DNA of 64,000 nt. Origin: Deinococcus planocerae. GTDB lineage: Bacteria > Deinococcota > Deinococci > Deinococcales > Deinococcaceae. The stretch is from NCBI RefSeq assembly GCF_002869765.1, contig NZ_PNOR01000019.1, positions 25,256 to 89,255 on the forward strand, written 5' to 3'. This document shows positions 26,303-35,487 of this stretch, piece by piece. A model generated the notes under the pieces. The model did not search any database and had not been told where the DNA came from. It saw only the letters and a list, made by a program, of their open reading frames with translations. A program made the translations under genes and the position numbers. How positions within the stretch are numbered: the first letter of the stretch is position 1; every line of letters begins with the position of its first letter.

Positions 26303-27310
26303 TCACTTCTTCCGCGCCGCACTCCAGACCGCCGCCGCCACCCCCGCCCCCAGCAGCGCGAGCCCGATGTTCCGCGACTGCATCGAGCCCTCGGTGTACG
26401 CGCTCGTCCCCCGGACCATCCCGGGGTAGTCGCCGCGCTCGGCGAGGTAGCCGGAGGGCTTGTACAGGCTGTCGGCCTCGGGCGGGAGGGGCGGGCGGTC
26501 GCTCTTCGTGCCGGGGATGACGCCCGCCTCCATCGCCTTGTCGGTGAGGCGGGGGGCGACGTTGCCGAGGACGGCCATGTTCCGGCCCCCGCCGCCCACG
26601 AAGAGGTCGCGCGTGGGGGTGGTCGCCGCGTGCAGGATGGCGCGGGCCACCGTCTCGGGCGCGTACACGGGCGGCACGTGCTTGGGCTCGACCTCCAGGT
26701 AGTTGCGCGCGTGCATGGGAAAGGGCGTGTCGATGGGGCCGGGCTTGATCAGCGTGACGGAGACGGGGGCCTCCTCGTCCTCCAGCTCCATGCGCAGCGC
26801 GTCGGTGAAGCCCTTGACCGCGTGTTTGGAGGAGGCGTAGATGCCCTGGAGCGGGAGCGAGCGGTCGGAGACCACGCTGCCCACGTTGATCAGCGCCCCG
26901 CCGCGCGTCTTGAGGGTCTTCAGCGCCTCGCGCGAGCCGTAGACCAGCCCCCAGAAGTTCACGTCGAAGAGGCGGCGCATGTCCTCGACCGAGAATTCCT
27001 CCAGCCGTCCGTACATGCCCACGCCCGCGTTGTTCACCCAGGTGTCGAAGCCGCCGAAGCGTTCGCGGGCGAGTTCGGCGACCCGCGCCACGTCCTCCTC
27101 GCGGCTCACGTCCGCCACGACGTAGGCCGCCTGCCCACCGTCGTCGGTAATCTGCCAGACGAGCTTTTGCAGGGCCTCCTCGCTGCGGGCGGCGAGCACC
27201 AGCCGGGCGCCCTGCTGCGCGGCCATACGCGCCGTCGAGAGCCCGATGCCGCTCGACGCGCCCGTGATCACGATGACCTGCTCGCTGAGGGGTTTGAGCT
27301 TGATCTTCAT
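26303..27310 (-). CDS. SDR-family oxidoreductase with C-terminal membrane anchor
   Basis: A 335-residue short-chain dehydrogenase/reductase. The cofactor motif is TGASSGIG, the NNAG motif reads VNNAGVGMYG, and the catalytic YxxxK is YASSK. After the catalytic domain a long C-terminal extension ends in a hydrophobic helix (IGLALLGAGVAAAVWSA) followed by basic residues, so it is probably tail-anchored. Family members with this layout are NAD(P)-dependent and of unknown substrate. The ATG at 27310 has GGGAGG 6 bp upstream. Confidence 0.88.
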   Translation of the reverse strand: MKIKLKPLSEQVIVITGASSGIGLSTARMAAQQGARLVLAARSEEALQKLVWQITDDGGQAAYVVADVSREEDVARVAELARERFGGFDTWVNNAGVGMYGRLEEFSVEDMRRLFDVNFWGLVYGSREALKTLKTRGGALINVGSVVSDRSLPLQGIYASSKHAVKGFTDALRMELEDEEAPVSVTLIKPGPIDTPFPMHARNYLEVEPKHVPPVYAPETVARAILHAATTPTRDLFVGGGGRNMAVLGNVAPRLTDKAMEAGVIPGTKSDRPPLPPEADSLYKPSGYLAERGDYPGMVRGTSAYTEGSMQSRNIGLALLGAGVAAAVWSAARKK

Positions 27311-27574
27311 GGAAAGCCTCCCGGTGGTGAACACCTACTCCCCGCAGCAAAGCAGACCTGGGGGTAAGAGACCTCCGGGGCGCCTAAAGACCCCCATCAT
27401 GATTCGAGGGTGAAGGCGTAGGGCGCGGCGGGATTCGGCACGATGAACCTCTCTTTAGACGGCGGGGGGCAAGGGCTGAGGAGGCCCTAAAGCGGCTTCA
27501 GCCGCCGTTGAGCGAATGTCCAGAGGGTAAGGCGGGGAAGGTTTGCCCGCTTACAAAGTCAGCCAAATATCCCC
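27311..27574. other. Divergent intergenic region between two SDR genes
   Basis: 264 bp hold the promoters of both SDR genes. Only a small GCGGCT/AGCCGC hairpin (27492-27505) and moderately AT-rich DNA before 27575 (TTACAAAGTCAGCCAAATAT) are visible; no operator could be identified. Confidence 0.5.
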
Positions 27575-28438
27575 ATGAGCGAAGACCAGCAGAAGACGTT
27601 ACCCGCCCAGCAGCAGGACGAACAGCCCGGTATCGAAGCCGAGATGGACCCGCCGCCCGTCTACATCAAGCTCGACTACAAGGCCGCCGGGAAGCTCCAG
27701 GGCAAGGCCGCCATCATCACGGGCGGGGACAGCGGCATCGGGCGCGCGGTCGCCGTGCATTTCGCGCGGGAGGGGGCCGACGTCGCCATCGTGTACCTCG
27801 ACGAGACGGAGGACGCCCAGAAGACCAAGCGGCTCGTCGAGGAGGCCGGGCAAAAGTGCCTGACCATCGCGGGCGACGTGGGCGACCCGCAGTTTTGCCA
27901 GCAGGCCGTGCGGCAGGCGGTGGACACCTTCGGGCGGCTCGACATCCTGGTGAACAACGCCGCCGAGCAGCACCCCAAGGAGGACGTGTCCGAGATCACG
28001 CCCGAGCAGCTCGAAAAGACCTTCCGCACGAACATCTTCGGGTACTTCTACATGGCGCAGGCCGCGCTGGAGCACCTGAAGGAGGGCGCGACGATCATCA
28101 ACACTTCTTCGGTGACGAATTACAAGGGCAGCCCGTCCCTGGTGGACTACGCCTCCACCAAGGGCGCGATCACGTCCTTCACCCGCTCGCTCTCCATGCA
28201 GCTCGTCGAGAAGGGCATCCGGGTGAACGGCGTGGCGCCGGGACCGATCTGGACCCCCTTGATCCCCTCCACCTTCCCGCCCGAGAAGGTCGAGACCTTC
28301 GGCGCCGACGTGCCGATGGCCCGCCCCGGCCAGCCCGCTGAGGTGGCGACGTGCTTCGTCTTCCTCGCGTCCGACGATTCGAGCTACATCAGCGGCCAGA
28401 TGCTCCACCCCAACGGCGGCGAGGTCGTCAACGGCTGA
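27575..28438 (+). CDS. SDR-family oxidoreductase (YghA/YdaD-like general stress type)
   Basis: A 287-residue SDR with an N-terminal extension (PGIEAEMDPPPVYIKLDYKA) shared by the YghA/YdaD/YhxC group of stress-associated oxidoreductases. Key motifs are TGGDSGIGRAVA, LVNNAAEQHP, and YASTK in the active site. Cofactor is presumably NADP(H); the substrate is unknown, glycols and aldehydes being suggested for relatives. A strong terminator follows at 28457. It sits with catalase and another SDR, suggesting an oxidative or desiccation-stress theme. Confidence 0.9.
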   Translation: MSEDQQKTLPAQQQDEQPGIEAEMDPPPVYIKLDYKAAGKLQGKAAIITGGDSGIGRAVAVHFAREGADVAIVYLDETEDAQKTKRLVEEAGQKCLTIAGDVGDPQFCQQAVRQAVDTFGRLDILVNNAAEQHPKEDVSEITPEQLEKTFRTNIFGYFYMAQAALEHLKEGATIINTSSVTNYKGSPSLVDYASTKGAITSFTRSLSMQLVEKGIRVNGVAPGPIWTPLIPSTFPPEKVETFGADVPMARPGQPAEVATCFVFLASDDSSYISGQMLHPNGGEVVNG

Positions 28439-28456
28439 GCCGACGAGCATGACCGG

Positions 28457-28489
28457 GGGCGACGGGGAAAGTTTCTCGTCGCCCTTTTC
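28457..28489 (+). terminator. Intrinsic terminator after the stress-type SDR
   Basis: Stem GGGCGACG/CGTCGCCC with a 12-nt loop is followed directly by TTTTCC. Confidence 0.8.
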
Positions 28490-28620
28490 CTTGGCCCCTC
28501 GGGAGAGGCGGCTGTTCCTGGGCGGGGGTCATCTCACGGACGCAGCGAGGTCGAGTCTGTGCGGGTGAACGGGCGGGCTGACCCGATGAAGGACGTACAG
28601 AACAAACGCCCAGCGCGGAT

Positions 28621-29388
28621 TCAGCCCGAAACCCCCTCCCCCCGTAGGCGAGCGGCCAGCCACTCCGCCGAGTCCTCCACGACCGCCTGCGGGACGCTGT
28701 GCCCGCCGTTCCACCAGCGCAGTTCCTTGGGCTGACTCGCCGCCTGGAAGAGCCGCTCGGCCTGGTCGGGGCGGATCACCGGGTCGTGGCGACCGTTCAC
28801 CATCAACAGGGGGCGCCCCGCGAGCGAGCGCACGGCACGGGGGGGGTCCACGATGGCGCGGGCGACGGCGGTAAGGGGCGTCCCCAGCGGCAGGTCGCCC
28901 CCCGCCGCGAGGACGAGGGCCCGGACCTCCCGGCTCTGGGCGGCGACGGTCACCCCCAGGAACGTGCCCAGCGAGTAGCCCACCAGGGCCACCCCGTCCG
29001 GCCTGACCGCGGGGTGCGAGCGCAAGAACTCCACCCCGGCGGCCCCCTCACGCAGGGCGAGGCGCCACAGCCGGGCGACCTCCAGCGGGTTACGCAGCGA
29101 CTGCAACTCCAGCGGGTTGCCGCGTGTGCCGTGCAGCGGCAGGTCGGGGGCGAGCGAGGCCACCCCGCGCCGCAGCAGCGCCGTCCCCACCGAGTCGGCC
29201 ATCACGTCCGCGCGCGACGAGTAGCCGTGGAGCAGCAGGGCGGCGGGCACCCTCACCCCCGGCGAGACGGTGGGCAGTTGCAAGACGGCGGGCACAGAGG
29301 CCCCGGCGACCCGCAGATCGAGGCGCAGGCGCGTGCCGCCGGGCACCGAGGTCTCTTCGCGCAGGGCGTGCGTGGGGGCGGACGACAT
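28621..29388 (-). CDS. Alpha/beta-hydrolase (dienelactone-hydrolase/esterase-like)
   Basis: A 255-residue hydrolase. The oxyanion-hole region is LLLHGYSSRAD, the nucleophile elbow is VGYSLGTFLG, the acid is in MVNGRHDPVI, and the catalytic His is in WWNGGHSVP. An esterase, thioesterase or peptidase function is possible; nothing in the neighbourhood decides it. The start at 29388 is the first ATG of the reading frame; no strong ribosome site was seen. Confidence 0.88.
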   Translation of the reverse strand: MSSAPTHALREETSVPGGTRLRLDLRVAGASVPAVLQLPTVSPGVRVPAALLLHGYSSRADVMADSVGTALLRRGVASLAPDLPLHGTRGNPLELQSLRNPLEVARLWRLALREGAAGVEFLRSHPAVRPDGVALVGYSLGTFLGVTVAAQSREVRALVLAAGGDLPLGTPLTAVARAIVDPPRAVRSLAGRPLLMVNGRHDPVIRPDQAERLFQAASQPKELRWWNGGHSVPQAVVEDSAEWLAARLRGEGVSG

Positions 29389-29698
29389 GGGCCAGAGGGT
29401 AGGGCGGGCAGGCGCCGCCTTCCGTGACGGGATTGCCGAAGGTCGGCGGGGAATACAGTTTGTTCGAGGAGGGGGCTGGGCCGGGAATGGCAGCCTGGCC
29501 CCCTCTCCCTTGCGGGTGACCCGGAGAGCTGCGGAGCAGAGGGGTGGGGTGAGGGGACGTGTGACCAGCTCCGCCCTGTAAACAAAGTCCGAGAGTTTCG
29601 AAGTGAACTAGGTTGCCCTGCCCGCCCACCCCCCTCCTGCGGAGCTGTACCAGTCCCAGCCTCCCCCCTCCGACCCTACCTGTGCCACCCTGAGTGGG
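29389..29698. other. Divergent intergenic region with a degenerate palindromic repeat
   Basis: 310 bp between the hydrolase and the RNase H-like gene. It contains a degenerate CCCCTCTCCCTTGCGGG / GAGGGGTGGGGTGAGGGG element (29500-29560), reminiscent of the widespread REP-like repeats, and an AT-richer stretch at 29578-29612 that could be a promoter. No coding potential was seen. Confidence 0.5.
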
Positions 29699-30511
29699 AT
29701 GCCCTCCCCCAGCGACACGGCAGCGGACTCCTCGGAGACGTGGCACGTCTACACCGACGGCAGCAGCAAGCATGAGCGGCGACAGACCTTCAGCGGGTGG
29801 GCGGCGCGGGCTGTGCAGCCGCAGACACGGCAGGTGCGCCAGGCCAGCGGGGCGGGGCCCGGCGGCGATTCCCTGGGCGCGGAGACGACGGCGATCCTGG
29901 AGGGCCTGCGGCTCGTCCCGGCGGGCGCGGCGGTGCTGCTCCACAGTGACCTCGACCCGGCGCTCCTGATGGCGGTGCTGGACACGGGCCCTGGCGAGGC
30001 GGCCCGCGCCCACCTGCGGAGGGTGGACGTTCGCCCCATCCTGCGGCACACGGCGGCCCACCACCGGGACATGCACGACGCCGCCCGGGCCGCCGAGGGG
30101 GAGGCCCGGGCAGGCTCCCCGGCGGGGGCCGCTTCCCTTTCCAACGCTGTGCAGGACGCGCAGTTGCAGGCCCGCACGGGTCAGACGGACGCTGCCGGAA
30201 CGCGGGGGACCGTGCGGCGCCTGTCCGGAACCACGGGGCCGCTGCGGCTGCGGATCCTCGGGCTCGCCCCGGGCCGCGTGGGCGGGCGCACGCTCGTCAC
30301 GCTGACGCTCGGCCTTCCAGACCTCCGGGGCAGCGGCCCGAACGAGGTGGCGGCCCTCCAGGACGCGCTGGAGGAAACCCTGGCCTCCCTCACACGCGGC
30401 ACGCTGGTCTCCCTCCAGGTGCCGGAGCGGTGGCGGGAGACGGTGACGGCGGCCACGGCAGGGCACGGGGCGGTGCGGGTCGTGGCGGAGGTGGAAGAGC
30501 CCGCCCCGTAG
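29699..30511 (+). CDS. RNase H-fold protein with a long C-terminal extension
   Basis: A 270-residue protein. The first 130 residues keep the four-carboxylate RNase HI layout: D20 in VYTDGSS, E62 in [11 protein letters not shown]84 in LHSDLD, and D127 in [12 protein letters not shown]. The remaining 140 residues ([20 protein letters not shown] onward, then a beta-rich domain) match nothing I know. The normal RNase HI is about 150 residues, so this is either a fused nuclease or a nuclease-derived binding protein. No strong ribosome site precedes the ATG. Confidence 0.7.
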   Translation: MPSPSDTAADSSETWHVYTDGSSKHERRQTFSGWAARAVQPQTRQVRQASGAGPGGDSLGAETTAILEGLRLVPAGAAVLLHSDLDPALLMAVLDTGPGEAARAHLRRVDVRPILRHTAAHHRDMHDAARAAEGEARAGSPAGAASLSNAVQDAQLQARTGQTDAAGTRGTVRRLSGTTGPLRLRILGLAPGRVGGRTLVTLTLGLPDLRGSGPNEVAALQDALEETLASLTRGTLVSLQVPERWRETVTAATAGHGAVRVVAEVEEPAP

Positions 30512-30770
30512 CGCATTGGACACACGAACAAGGTCACGCCGAGCCCTCCGCTTCGCTCAGGGGGAACTCCGCGACGCATCTCCAACGGACCGGGCGCAAC
30601 CCTTCTTTCGTCAAAAGCTCCGGGACCGGCGCCGGGGCGACGCCGGACTCGCCCCGGCGCCGCGCGAGCGTTGCAACCGGGTGCCCGAAGGGTTCCAATG
30701 GAACCATGCCCCACAACCCATCCCGAACGGTGAAACCTCCCGAAGACGCCCCGCACCCCCGGTGGTTCGC
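30512..30770. other. Regulatory region upstream of the first carbohydrate locus
   Basis: 259 bp with two structures: a perfect 13-bp stem (30628-30640/30649-30661, GGCGCCGGGGCGA with an 8-nt loop) that may end transcription of the RNase H-like gene, and the palindrome at 30691-30705. Confidence 0.5.
30691..30705. promoter_or_regulatory. Operator-like palindrome GGTTCCAATGGAACC
   Basis: A perfect inverted repeat with 7-bp arms around one base, 66 bp before the Gfo/Idh/MocA gene. Sugar-locus repressors bind such odd-centred palindromes; no regulator gene is adjacent, so the binder is unknown. Confidence 0.4.
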
Positions 30771-31940
30771 ATGACCCGCCGCCTGCGGATGGGCATGGTC
30801 GGCGGCGGCAAGGACGCCTTCATCGGGGCCGTGCACCGCCACGCCGCCGCGCTCGACGGGCAGATTGACTTTGTGGCCGGGGCGCTGTCGAGCACGCCGG
30901 AGAAGGCCCGCGCCTCCGGGCTCGCCCTCGGGCTCTCTGACGACCGCAACTACGGTTCGTGGGAAGAGATGCTGGAGCGGGAGCTGGGGCGCGAGGACCG
31001 GATCGATTTCGTCTCTGTCGTCACGCCCAACCACCTGCACTATCCGGTCGCCAGGGCGTTCGCGGAGGCTGGAATCCACGTCGTCAGCGACAAACCTCTG
31101 GTCGTCAGCAGCGAGCAGGCGGACGACCTGATCCGGGTGGTGGAGGCGTCGGGCGTGGTCTTCGCCGTCACCTACAACTACACCGGCTACCCGATGGTGC
31201 GGCAGGCCCGCCAGATGGTCCGCTCGGGGCAACTGGGTGAGTTGCGCAAGGTCACCGTCGAGTACCACCAGGGCTGGCTCGCCCAGGAGCAGGACGAGGA
31301 GACCAACAAGCAGGCGGGCTGGCGCACCGACCCGGCCCGCAGCGGCATGGGCGGCGCCATCGGCGACATCGGCTCCCACGCGGAGAACCTCGTCTCCACC
31401 GTCACCGGGCTGGAATTGGAGGCGATCTGCGCCGACCTCACCGCCTTCGTGCCGGGGCGGCGGCTGGACGACGACGCCAGCGTCCTGCTGCGTTTCCGGG
31501 GTGGGGCCAGGGGCCTGCTCACCGTCTCCCAGGTCGAGATAGGCCGGGAGAACGACCTGCGGCTGAGCGTCTTCGGCACGAGGGGCAGCCTGCACTGGCG
31601 GCAGGAGGAGCCCAATCACCTCCTCCACGACACGCTCGACGGTCCCAGGCAGGTGCTCACGCGCGGGAGCCCGTACCTGAGCGAGGAGGCCAGGCGGGCG
31701 ACCCGTCTTCCCCCCGGCCACCCCGAGGCGTTCCTGGAAGCCTTCGCCAACATCTACCTCGGCGCCGCCGCCCACATCCGCGCGAAGGCGCAGGGCCGGG
31801 AGCACGTGCCCGACTACCCCACCCCCGACTACCCCACCGTGGAGGACGGGGCGCGGGGCGTCCACTTCATCGAGCGCGCGGTGGAAAGCAGCCGGGGCGA
31901 GGGAAAGTGGACGGACGCGGCGTGGCGGGCGAGCCGTTGA
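30771..31940 (+). CDS. Gfo/Idh/MocA-family oxidoreductase
   Basis: A 389-residue NAD(P)-dependent sugar or inositol dehydrogenase-like enzyme. The N-terminal Rossmann motif is [15 protein letters not shown], the family's EKP-type motif appears as [10 protein letters not shown], and the substrate-side helix has [12 protein letters not shown], with the His position used for catalysis. It heads a locus with an ABC sugar importer, so it probably acts on the imported carbohydrate. The start at 30771 has only a weak ribosome site. An in-frame upstream extension is possible but reads like non-coding sequence. Confidence 0.88.
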   Translation: MTRRLRMGMVGGGKDAFIGAVHRHAAALDGQIDFVAGALSSTPEKARASGLALGLSDDRNYGSWEEMLERELGREDRIDFVSVVTPNHLHYPVARAFAEAGIHVVSDKPLVVSSEQADDLIRVVEASGVVFAVTYNYTGYPMVRQARQMVRSGQLGELRKVTVEYHQGWLAQEQDEETNKQAGWRTDPARSGMGGAIGDIGSHAENLVSTVTGLELEAICADLTAFVPGRRLDDDASVLLRFRGGARGLLTVSQVEIGRENDLRLSVFGTRGSLHWRQEEPNHLLHDTLDGPRQVLTRGSPYLSEEARRATRLPPGHPEAFLEAFANIYLGAAAHIRAKAQGREHVPDYPTPDYPTVEDGARGVHFIERAVESSRGEGKWTDAAWRASR

Positions 31941-31974
31941 GGTCGGGGGGGCGCACGGCAAAAGTTTGAAGTCT

Positions 31975-32014
31975 ATAACAAATCGGCCAATCTCTCCGCC
32001 GCCCACGTTGTTAT
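31975..32014. promoter_or_regulatory. Inverted repeat and promoter-like region before the sugar-binding protein
   Basis: ATAACAA (31975-31981) and TTGTTAT (32008-32014) are exact inverted copies 26 bp apart in an AT-rich pocket. TATGCT (32012-32017) would fit a -10 element ahead of the start at 32048. Either a looping operator or chance. Confidence 0.35.
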
Positions 32015-32047
32015 GCTCGGGGCTAAATGAGCTCATCCGGAGGACCT

Positions 32048-33496
32048 ATGAACCGCAGACTGACCCTGACCGCCCTGCTGCTCGCCGCGCCCGCCCTGGC
32101 CTCGACGGCGGGAGCCGCGCCCGGCTCGTGGCGGGGCACGATCAACATGGCGGCAGCCGACTACACGCCCAACTTCCCCGGTGTGAAAAAGGAAAACCAA
32201 CTCAAGGTGTTTCAGCAGATCGCCGACGAGTACGAGAAGAGGTATCCCGGGATCAAGATCCGGTTCTACACCCAGCCCATCCCCGACACGAACACCATGA
32301 TCCGGGTAAAGGCGGCGGCGGGCGAGCTGTTCGACGTGTACTGGGCCCAGGCCTACAGCCTGAACTCCACCCTGCCCAGGGGGGTGGCGGCGGACCTCGC
32401 GCCCGCCTTCAAGCAGCCCAACCCGTATGTCCCCGGCAACAAGGCGTGGCAGGACGTGATGGACAAGGCCCAGCTCGCCGAGGGCCGCAATGCCAACGGC
32501 GCCGTGTACACCCTGAGCGGCGACAAGGTGGCGTACACGATCTTTTACAACAAAGACCTGTTCAAGAAGGCGGGAGTCACCAAGGTACCGACGACCTGGC
32601 CCGAACTCATCGCGGCGTCGAAGCGGCTCAACGCGGCGGGCATCTTTCCCATGCACGCCGTGCCCGCCTACCCGTGGTGGAGCCGCCACTTCCTGACCGA
32701 CTTCTATTCCAAGGATTACGCGAAGCTCACGGGGTACGACGGGCTGCCCGGTCAGTCGCCGCTCGACGAGGCGGTGGCGATCCACAAGGGCATCCTGACG
32801 CCGAAAGACGACCGCTTCATGTCGTGGTGGCCGGTGATGAAGCAGTTCACCGACACCTGGCCCAAGGACTACCTCACCGCCGACCCGGCGAAGAACTACG
32901 ACGCCTTCCAGGACTTCGTGGGCCAGAAGGAAGCGATGCTCTACGAGGGCAGCTACAAGGTCCGCGAGATGCTCGACGCGGGCGTGAAGTTCCCGGTGGG
33001 GGCCTTCAACTTCCCGAAGCTCTCCAAGAACGAGAGCAGGCACGCGACGGGCGTGAACACGGCGAACGCCTACTCGGGCACGGGCGGCTTCCAGTTCGCG
33101 ATGAGCACGCCGCTCTCGAACAAGACCATGCGCGAGAAGGGCAAGACAGAAGCGGTGCTCGACTGGATGCGCTTTTTCGGTACGCCCAGAAATCTGCAAC
33201 GCCTGACCGCCGAGCAGGGCACCTACGCGCCCACCTGGCCCGGCACGAGCGTGCGGCTGGCGCTGAGCAACTTCGACTCCGGGGCGATCACGACGCAGAT
33301 CAAGCTGCCCGAGCGCTCCATCGGCGCGCAGAACGCCTCGGCGAACCTCGGCTGGGTGGACATGCAGCGCATCTTCGGGCTGTACCTCAGCGGCAACATC
33401 ACGCTCGACCAGGCCAAGGCCCAGGCGCAGACGGTGCTCGACCGCGCCGCCCAGGACTACGCCCGCAAGAACAAGGTCGATCTTTCCAAGTACTGA
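32048..33496 (+). CDS. ABC transporter sugar-binding protein (family 1 extracellular solute-binding)
   Basis: A 482-residue secreted binding protein. The signal peptide (MNRRLTLTALLLAAPALAST) has likely cleavage near AGA-APG. The body shows the family-1 pattern: FQQIADEYEKRYPGIKIRFY, AGELFDVYWAQ, YTIFYNKDLFKKAGV. It has an excellent ribosome site (GGAGGA, 5 bp). Two permease genes follow, and no ATPase gene does. Ligand is unknown, probably an oligosaccharide. Confidence 0.93.
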   Translation: MNRRLTLTALLLAAPALASTAGAAPGSWRGTINMAAADYTPNFPGVKKENQLKVFQQIADEYEKRYPGIKIRFYTQPIPDTNTMIRVKAAAGELFDVYWAQAYSLNSTLPRGVAADLAPAFKQPNPYVPGNKAWQDVMDKAQLAEGRNANGAVYTLSGDKVAYTIFYNKDLFKKAGVTKVPTTWPELIAASKRLNAAGIFPMHAVPAYPWWSRHFLTDFYSKDYAKLTGYDGLPGQSPLDEAVAIHKGILTPKDDRFMSWWPVMKQFTDTWPKDYLTADPAKNYDAFQDFVGQKEAMLYEGSYKVREMLDAGVKFPVGAFNFPKLSKNESRHATGVNTANAYSGTGGFQFAMSTPLSNKTMREKGKTEAVLDWMRFFGTPRNLQRLTAEQGTYAPTWPGTSVRLALSNFDSGAITTQIKLPERSIGAQNASANLGWVDMQRIFGLYLSGNITLDQAKAQAQTVLDRAAQDYARKNKVDLSKY

Positions 33497-33509
33497 AGGA
33501 AACCCCCAC

Positions 33510-33575
33510 ATGAGTGACCGTCCGTATCTGCTCACCACCCTGAGTCACACCTGGCCCATAGGCCGGGCCGCCTGA
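33510..33575 (+). CDS. Possible 21-residue small ORF between binding protein and permeases
   Basis: ATG preceded by GAAGGAAA encodes MSDRPYLLTTLSHTWPIGRA plus one Ala, ending immediately before a strong stem-loop. Such a peptide followed by a hairpin could be a leader controlling permease expression, or simply chance. The codon content is ordinary. Confidence 0.3.
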   Translation: MSDRPYLLTTLSHTWPIGRAA

Positions 33576-33576
33576 C

Positions 33577-33626
33577 GGCAGGCCGGGAAGGACGCCCACG
33601 CGCGCCTCTCCCGGCCTGCCCCTTTT
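33577..33626 (+). terminator. Stem-loop between binding-protein and permease genes
   Basis: A perfect 12-bp stem GGCAGGCCGGGA/TCCCGGCCTGCC with a 20-nt loop is followed by CCTTTT. It would partly terminate transcription or protect the upstream mRNA, giving more binding protein than permease. Confidence 0.7.
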
Positions 33627-33644
33627 GCCCCACAAGGAGACCCC

Positions 33645-34568
33645 ATGACCGCCCTGCCCGGTTTTCGCCCCAGCCCCTCCCCCCGGTGGGGCACCCTCGC
33701 CCGGTTGCGGCGGGGCTGGCCCGCCTACCTCTTCCTGCTGCCGACCCTGCTGCTCGTCGGGTACTTCTCGTACTACCCGGCCTACATCGCGGTCACGCGG
33801 GCCTTCACCGACTGGGACGGCCTGAACGTCCCCAACTTCACGGGCGTGGAGAATTTCCAGCGGGCGGTCAGCGACCCCGTGATGGGGCAGGCCACCCTGA
33901 ACATGGCGATCTGGGTCGTGCTGGGGCTGATCCTCGCCCTCGTGCCGCCGCTCCTCATCTCGGAGCTGATCTTCCACCTGCGGGGCCAGCGTCGGCAGTA
34001 CGCCTACCGGACCCTCTTCGTCATCCCCATCGTGATCCCTTCGCTGGTGCTGCTGCTCGTGTGGGGCAGCTTTTACCGCAGCGACGGGCTGCTCAACAAC
34101 CTGCTGGCGTCGGTCGGGCTCAGCGGGCTGCGGCACGACTGGCTGAGCGACCCGGGCACGGCGCTCTACAGCCTGATCTTCCTGGGCTTTCCGTACGTGG
34201 ACGCCTTCAACTTCCTGCTGCTGTACGCCGGGCTCCAGGCCATCCCGCAGGACGTGTTCGACGCCGCGAAGATCGACGGGGCGACGGGGTGGCGGCGGGT
34301 GCTGAGGATCGACCTGCCGCTGCTGCGCCCGCAACTCGGGCTGATCGCCGTGCTCGCCATCATCGGCAACGTCCAGTACTTCATCAGCCCGCTCGTGCTG
34401 ACCTCGGGGGGTCCGGGCTTCGCGACGACCGTGCCCGCCCTGCTGATGTACTTCACGGCCACGCGGGACGGCGAGTACGGCTACGCGATGGCGATTGCCG
34501 TGCTGCTGATGATCCTCGTCGTCGCGCTGACGGGCCTCTCGCGCTGGCTCAGCCGGGGGTCGAGATGA
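33645..34568 (+). CDS. ABC sugar permease, MalF-type
   Basis: A 307-residue integral membrane subunit. It has about six hydrophobic segments (first WPAYLFLLPTLLLVGYFSYY) and the cytoplasmic EAA loop DAAKIDGATGWRRVLRIDLP that docks onto the ATPase. ATG with CAAGGAGA upstream. It ends in a 4-bp overlap with the next permease gene, so the two form a coupled pair. Confidence 0.94.
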   Translation: MTALPGFRPSPSPRWGTLARLRRGWPAYLFLLPTLLLVGYFSYYPAYIAVTRAFTDWDGLNVPNFTGVENFQRAVSDPVMGQATLNMAIWVVLGLILALVPPLLISELIFHLRGQRRQYAYRTLFVIPIVIPSLVLLLVWGSFYRSDGLLNNLLASVGLSGLRHDWLSDPGTALYSLIFLGFPYVDAFNFLLLYAGLQAIPQDVFDAAKIDGATGWRRVLRIDLPLLRPQLGLIAVLAIIGNVQYFISPLVLTSGGPGFATTVPALLMYFTATRDGEYGYAMAIAVLLMILVVALTGLSRWLSRGSR

Positions 34569-35416
34569 CCGCCGGGCCGCGCCGCGTGGGCCTCACGCCG
34601 GGCGAGATCGTCCGTCAGGCGGTGCTCGTCCTCTTCGGGCTGCTCGCCCTCTTCCCGCTGTACTTCAGCCTCGTCAACTCCTTCAAGGACCGGGTGCAGT
34701 ACGCGGAGAACCTGCTCAACATCCCGTCCACCCTCCACCCTGAGAATTACGCGGTGGCCTGGGCGCAGATTCAGGGCCCGCTGCTGAACTCGGTGATCGT
34801 GACGGTCACGAGCGTGCTGGCGACGCTGGTGCTCGCTTCCCTGAGCGCCTACGCCTTCGCGCTGATGGACTTCCCGGGGCGGCACCTGCTGTTCGGGATC
34901 ACCTTCGCCCTCTTGCTCGTGCCGGAGTTCCTGACGCTGATCCCGCTGTACGTGCAGATTCGCAACCTGACGCTGCCGAGCAACTACCTGGCGATCATCC
35001 TGCCGACCATCGCCGCCGGGCAACCTTTCGCCATCCTGGTGCTGCGGGCGGCCTTCGAGGCGATCCCCAAGGACATGTTGGAGGCCGCGCGGCTCGACGG
35101 GGCCGGTCACCTGCAACTCTTGCGCCGGATCGTGCTGCCGATCAGCCTGCCCATCCTGATCTCCGTGGCGATCATCCGCCTGATCCCGGTGTGGAACGAG
35201 TACCTGCTGCCCTCGCTCGTCCTCGACGAGGCGCACCGCACCCTGCCCGTCGCGCTGGTGAATTTCCAGGGAGGCGGGGCCGCCACCGCCGTCACGCCGA
35301 ACTACGGGGCGCTGATGGCCTCCTACGTGCTCTCGGCGGTGCCGCTGCTCGTGCTCTTCGCCTTCCTGATGCGCTACTACATCCAGGGCGTGACGAGCGG
35401 CGGGGTGAAGGGGTAA
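34565..35416 (+). CDS. ABC sugar permease, MalG-type
   Basis: A 283-residue partner permease with six likely membrane segments and the EAA loop [20 protein letters not shown]. The start overlaps the preceding stop (ATGA). A terminator follows at 35437. No ATPase gene follows, so a shared MsmK-like ATPase must be encoded elsewhere. Confidence 0.94.
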   Translation: MTAGPRRVGLTPGEIVRQAVLVLFGLLALFPLYFSLVNSFKDRVQYAENLLNIPSTLHPENYAVAWAQIQGPLLNSVIVTVTSVLATLVLASLSAYAFALMDFPGRHLLFGITFALLLVPEFLTLIPLYVQIRNLTLPSNYLAIILPTIAAGQPFAILVLRAAFEAIPKDMLEAARLDGAGHLQLLRRIVLPISLPILISVAIIRLIPVWNEYLLPSLVLDEAHRTLPVALVNFQGGGAATAVTPNYGALMASYVLSAVPLLVLFAFLMRYYIQGVTSGGVKG

Positions 35417-35436
35417 CGCCGTGCACCACAGGAAAA

Positions 35437-35463
35437 GGGCCCGGCATTCCACCGGGCCCCTTT
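35437..35463. terminator. Bidirectional terminator between convergent genes
   Basis: Stem GGGCCCGG/CCGGGCCC, 7-nt loop, A-run on the left and CTTT on the right, positioned between the permease gene and the DUF4142 gene. Confidence 0.8.
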
Positions 35464-35487
35464 CGCTGTCTGTTTTGCTGGACGGAT

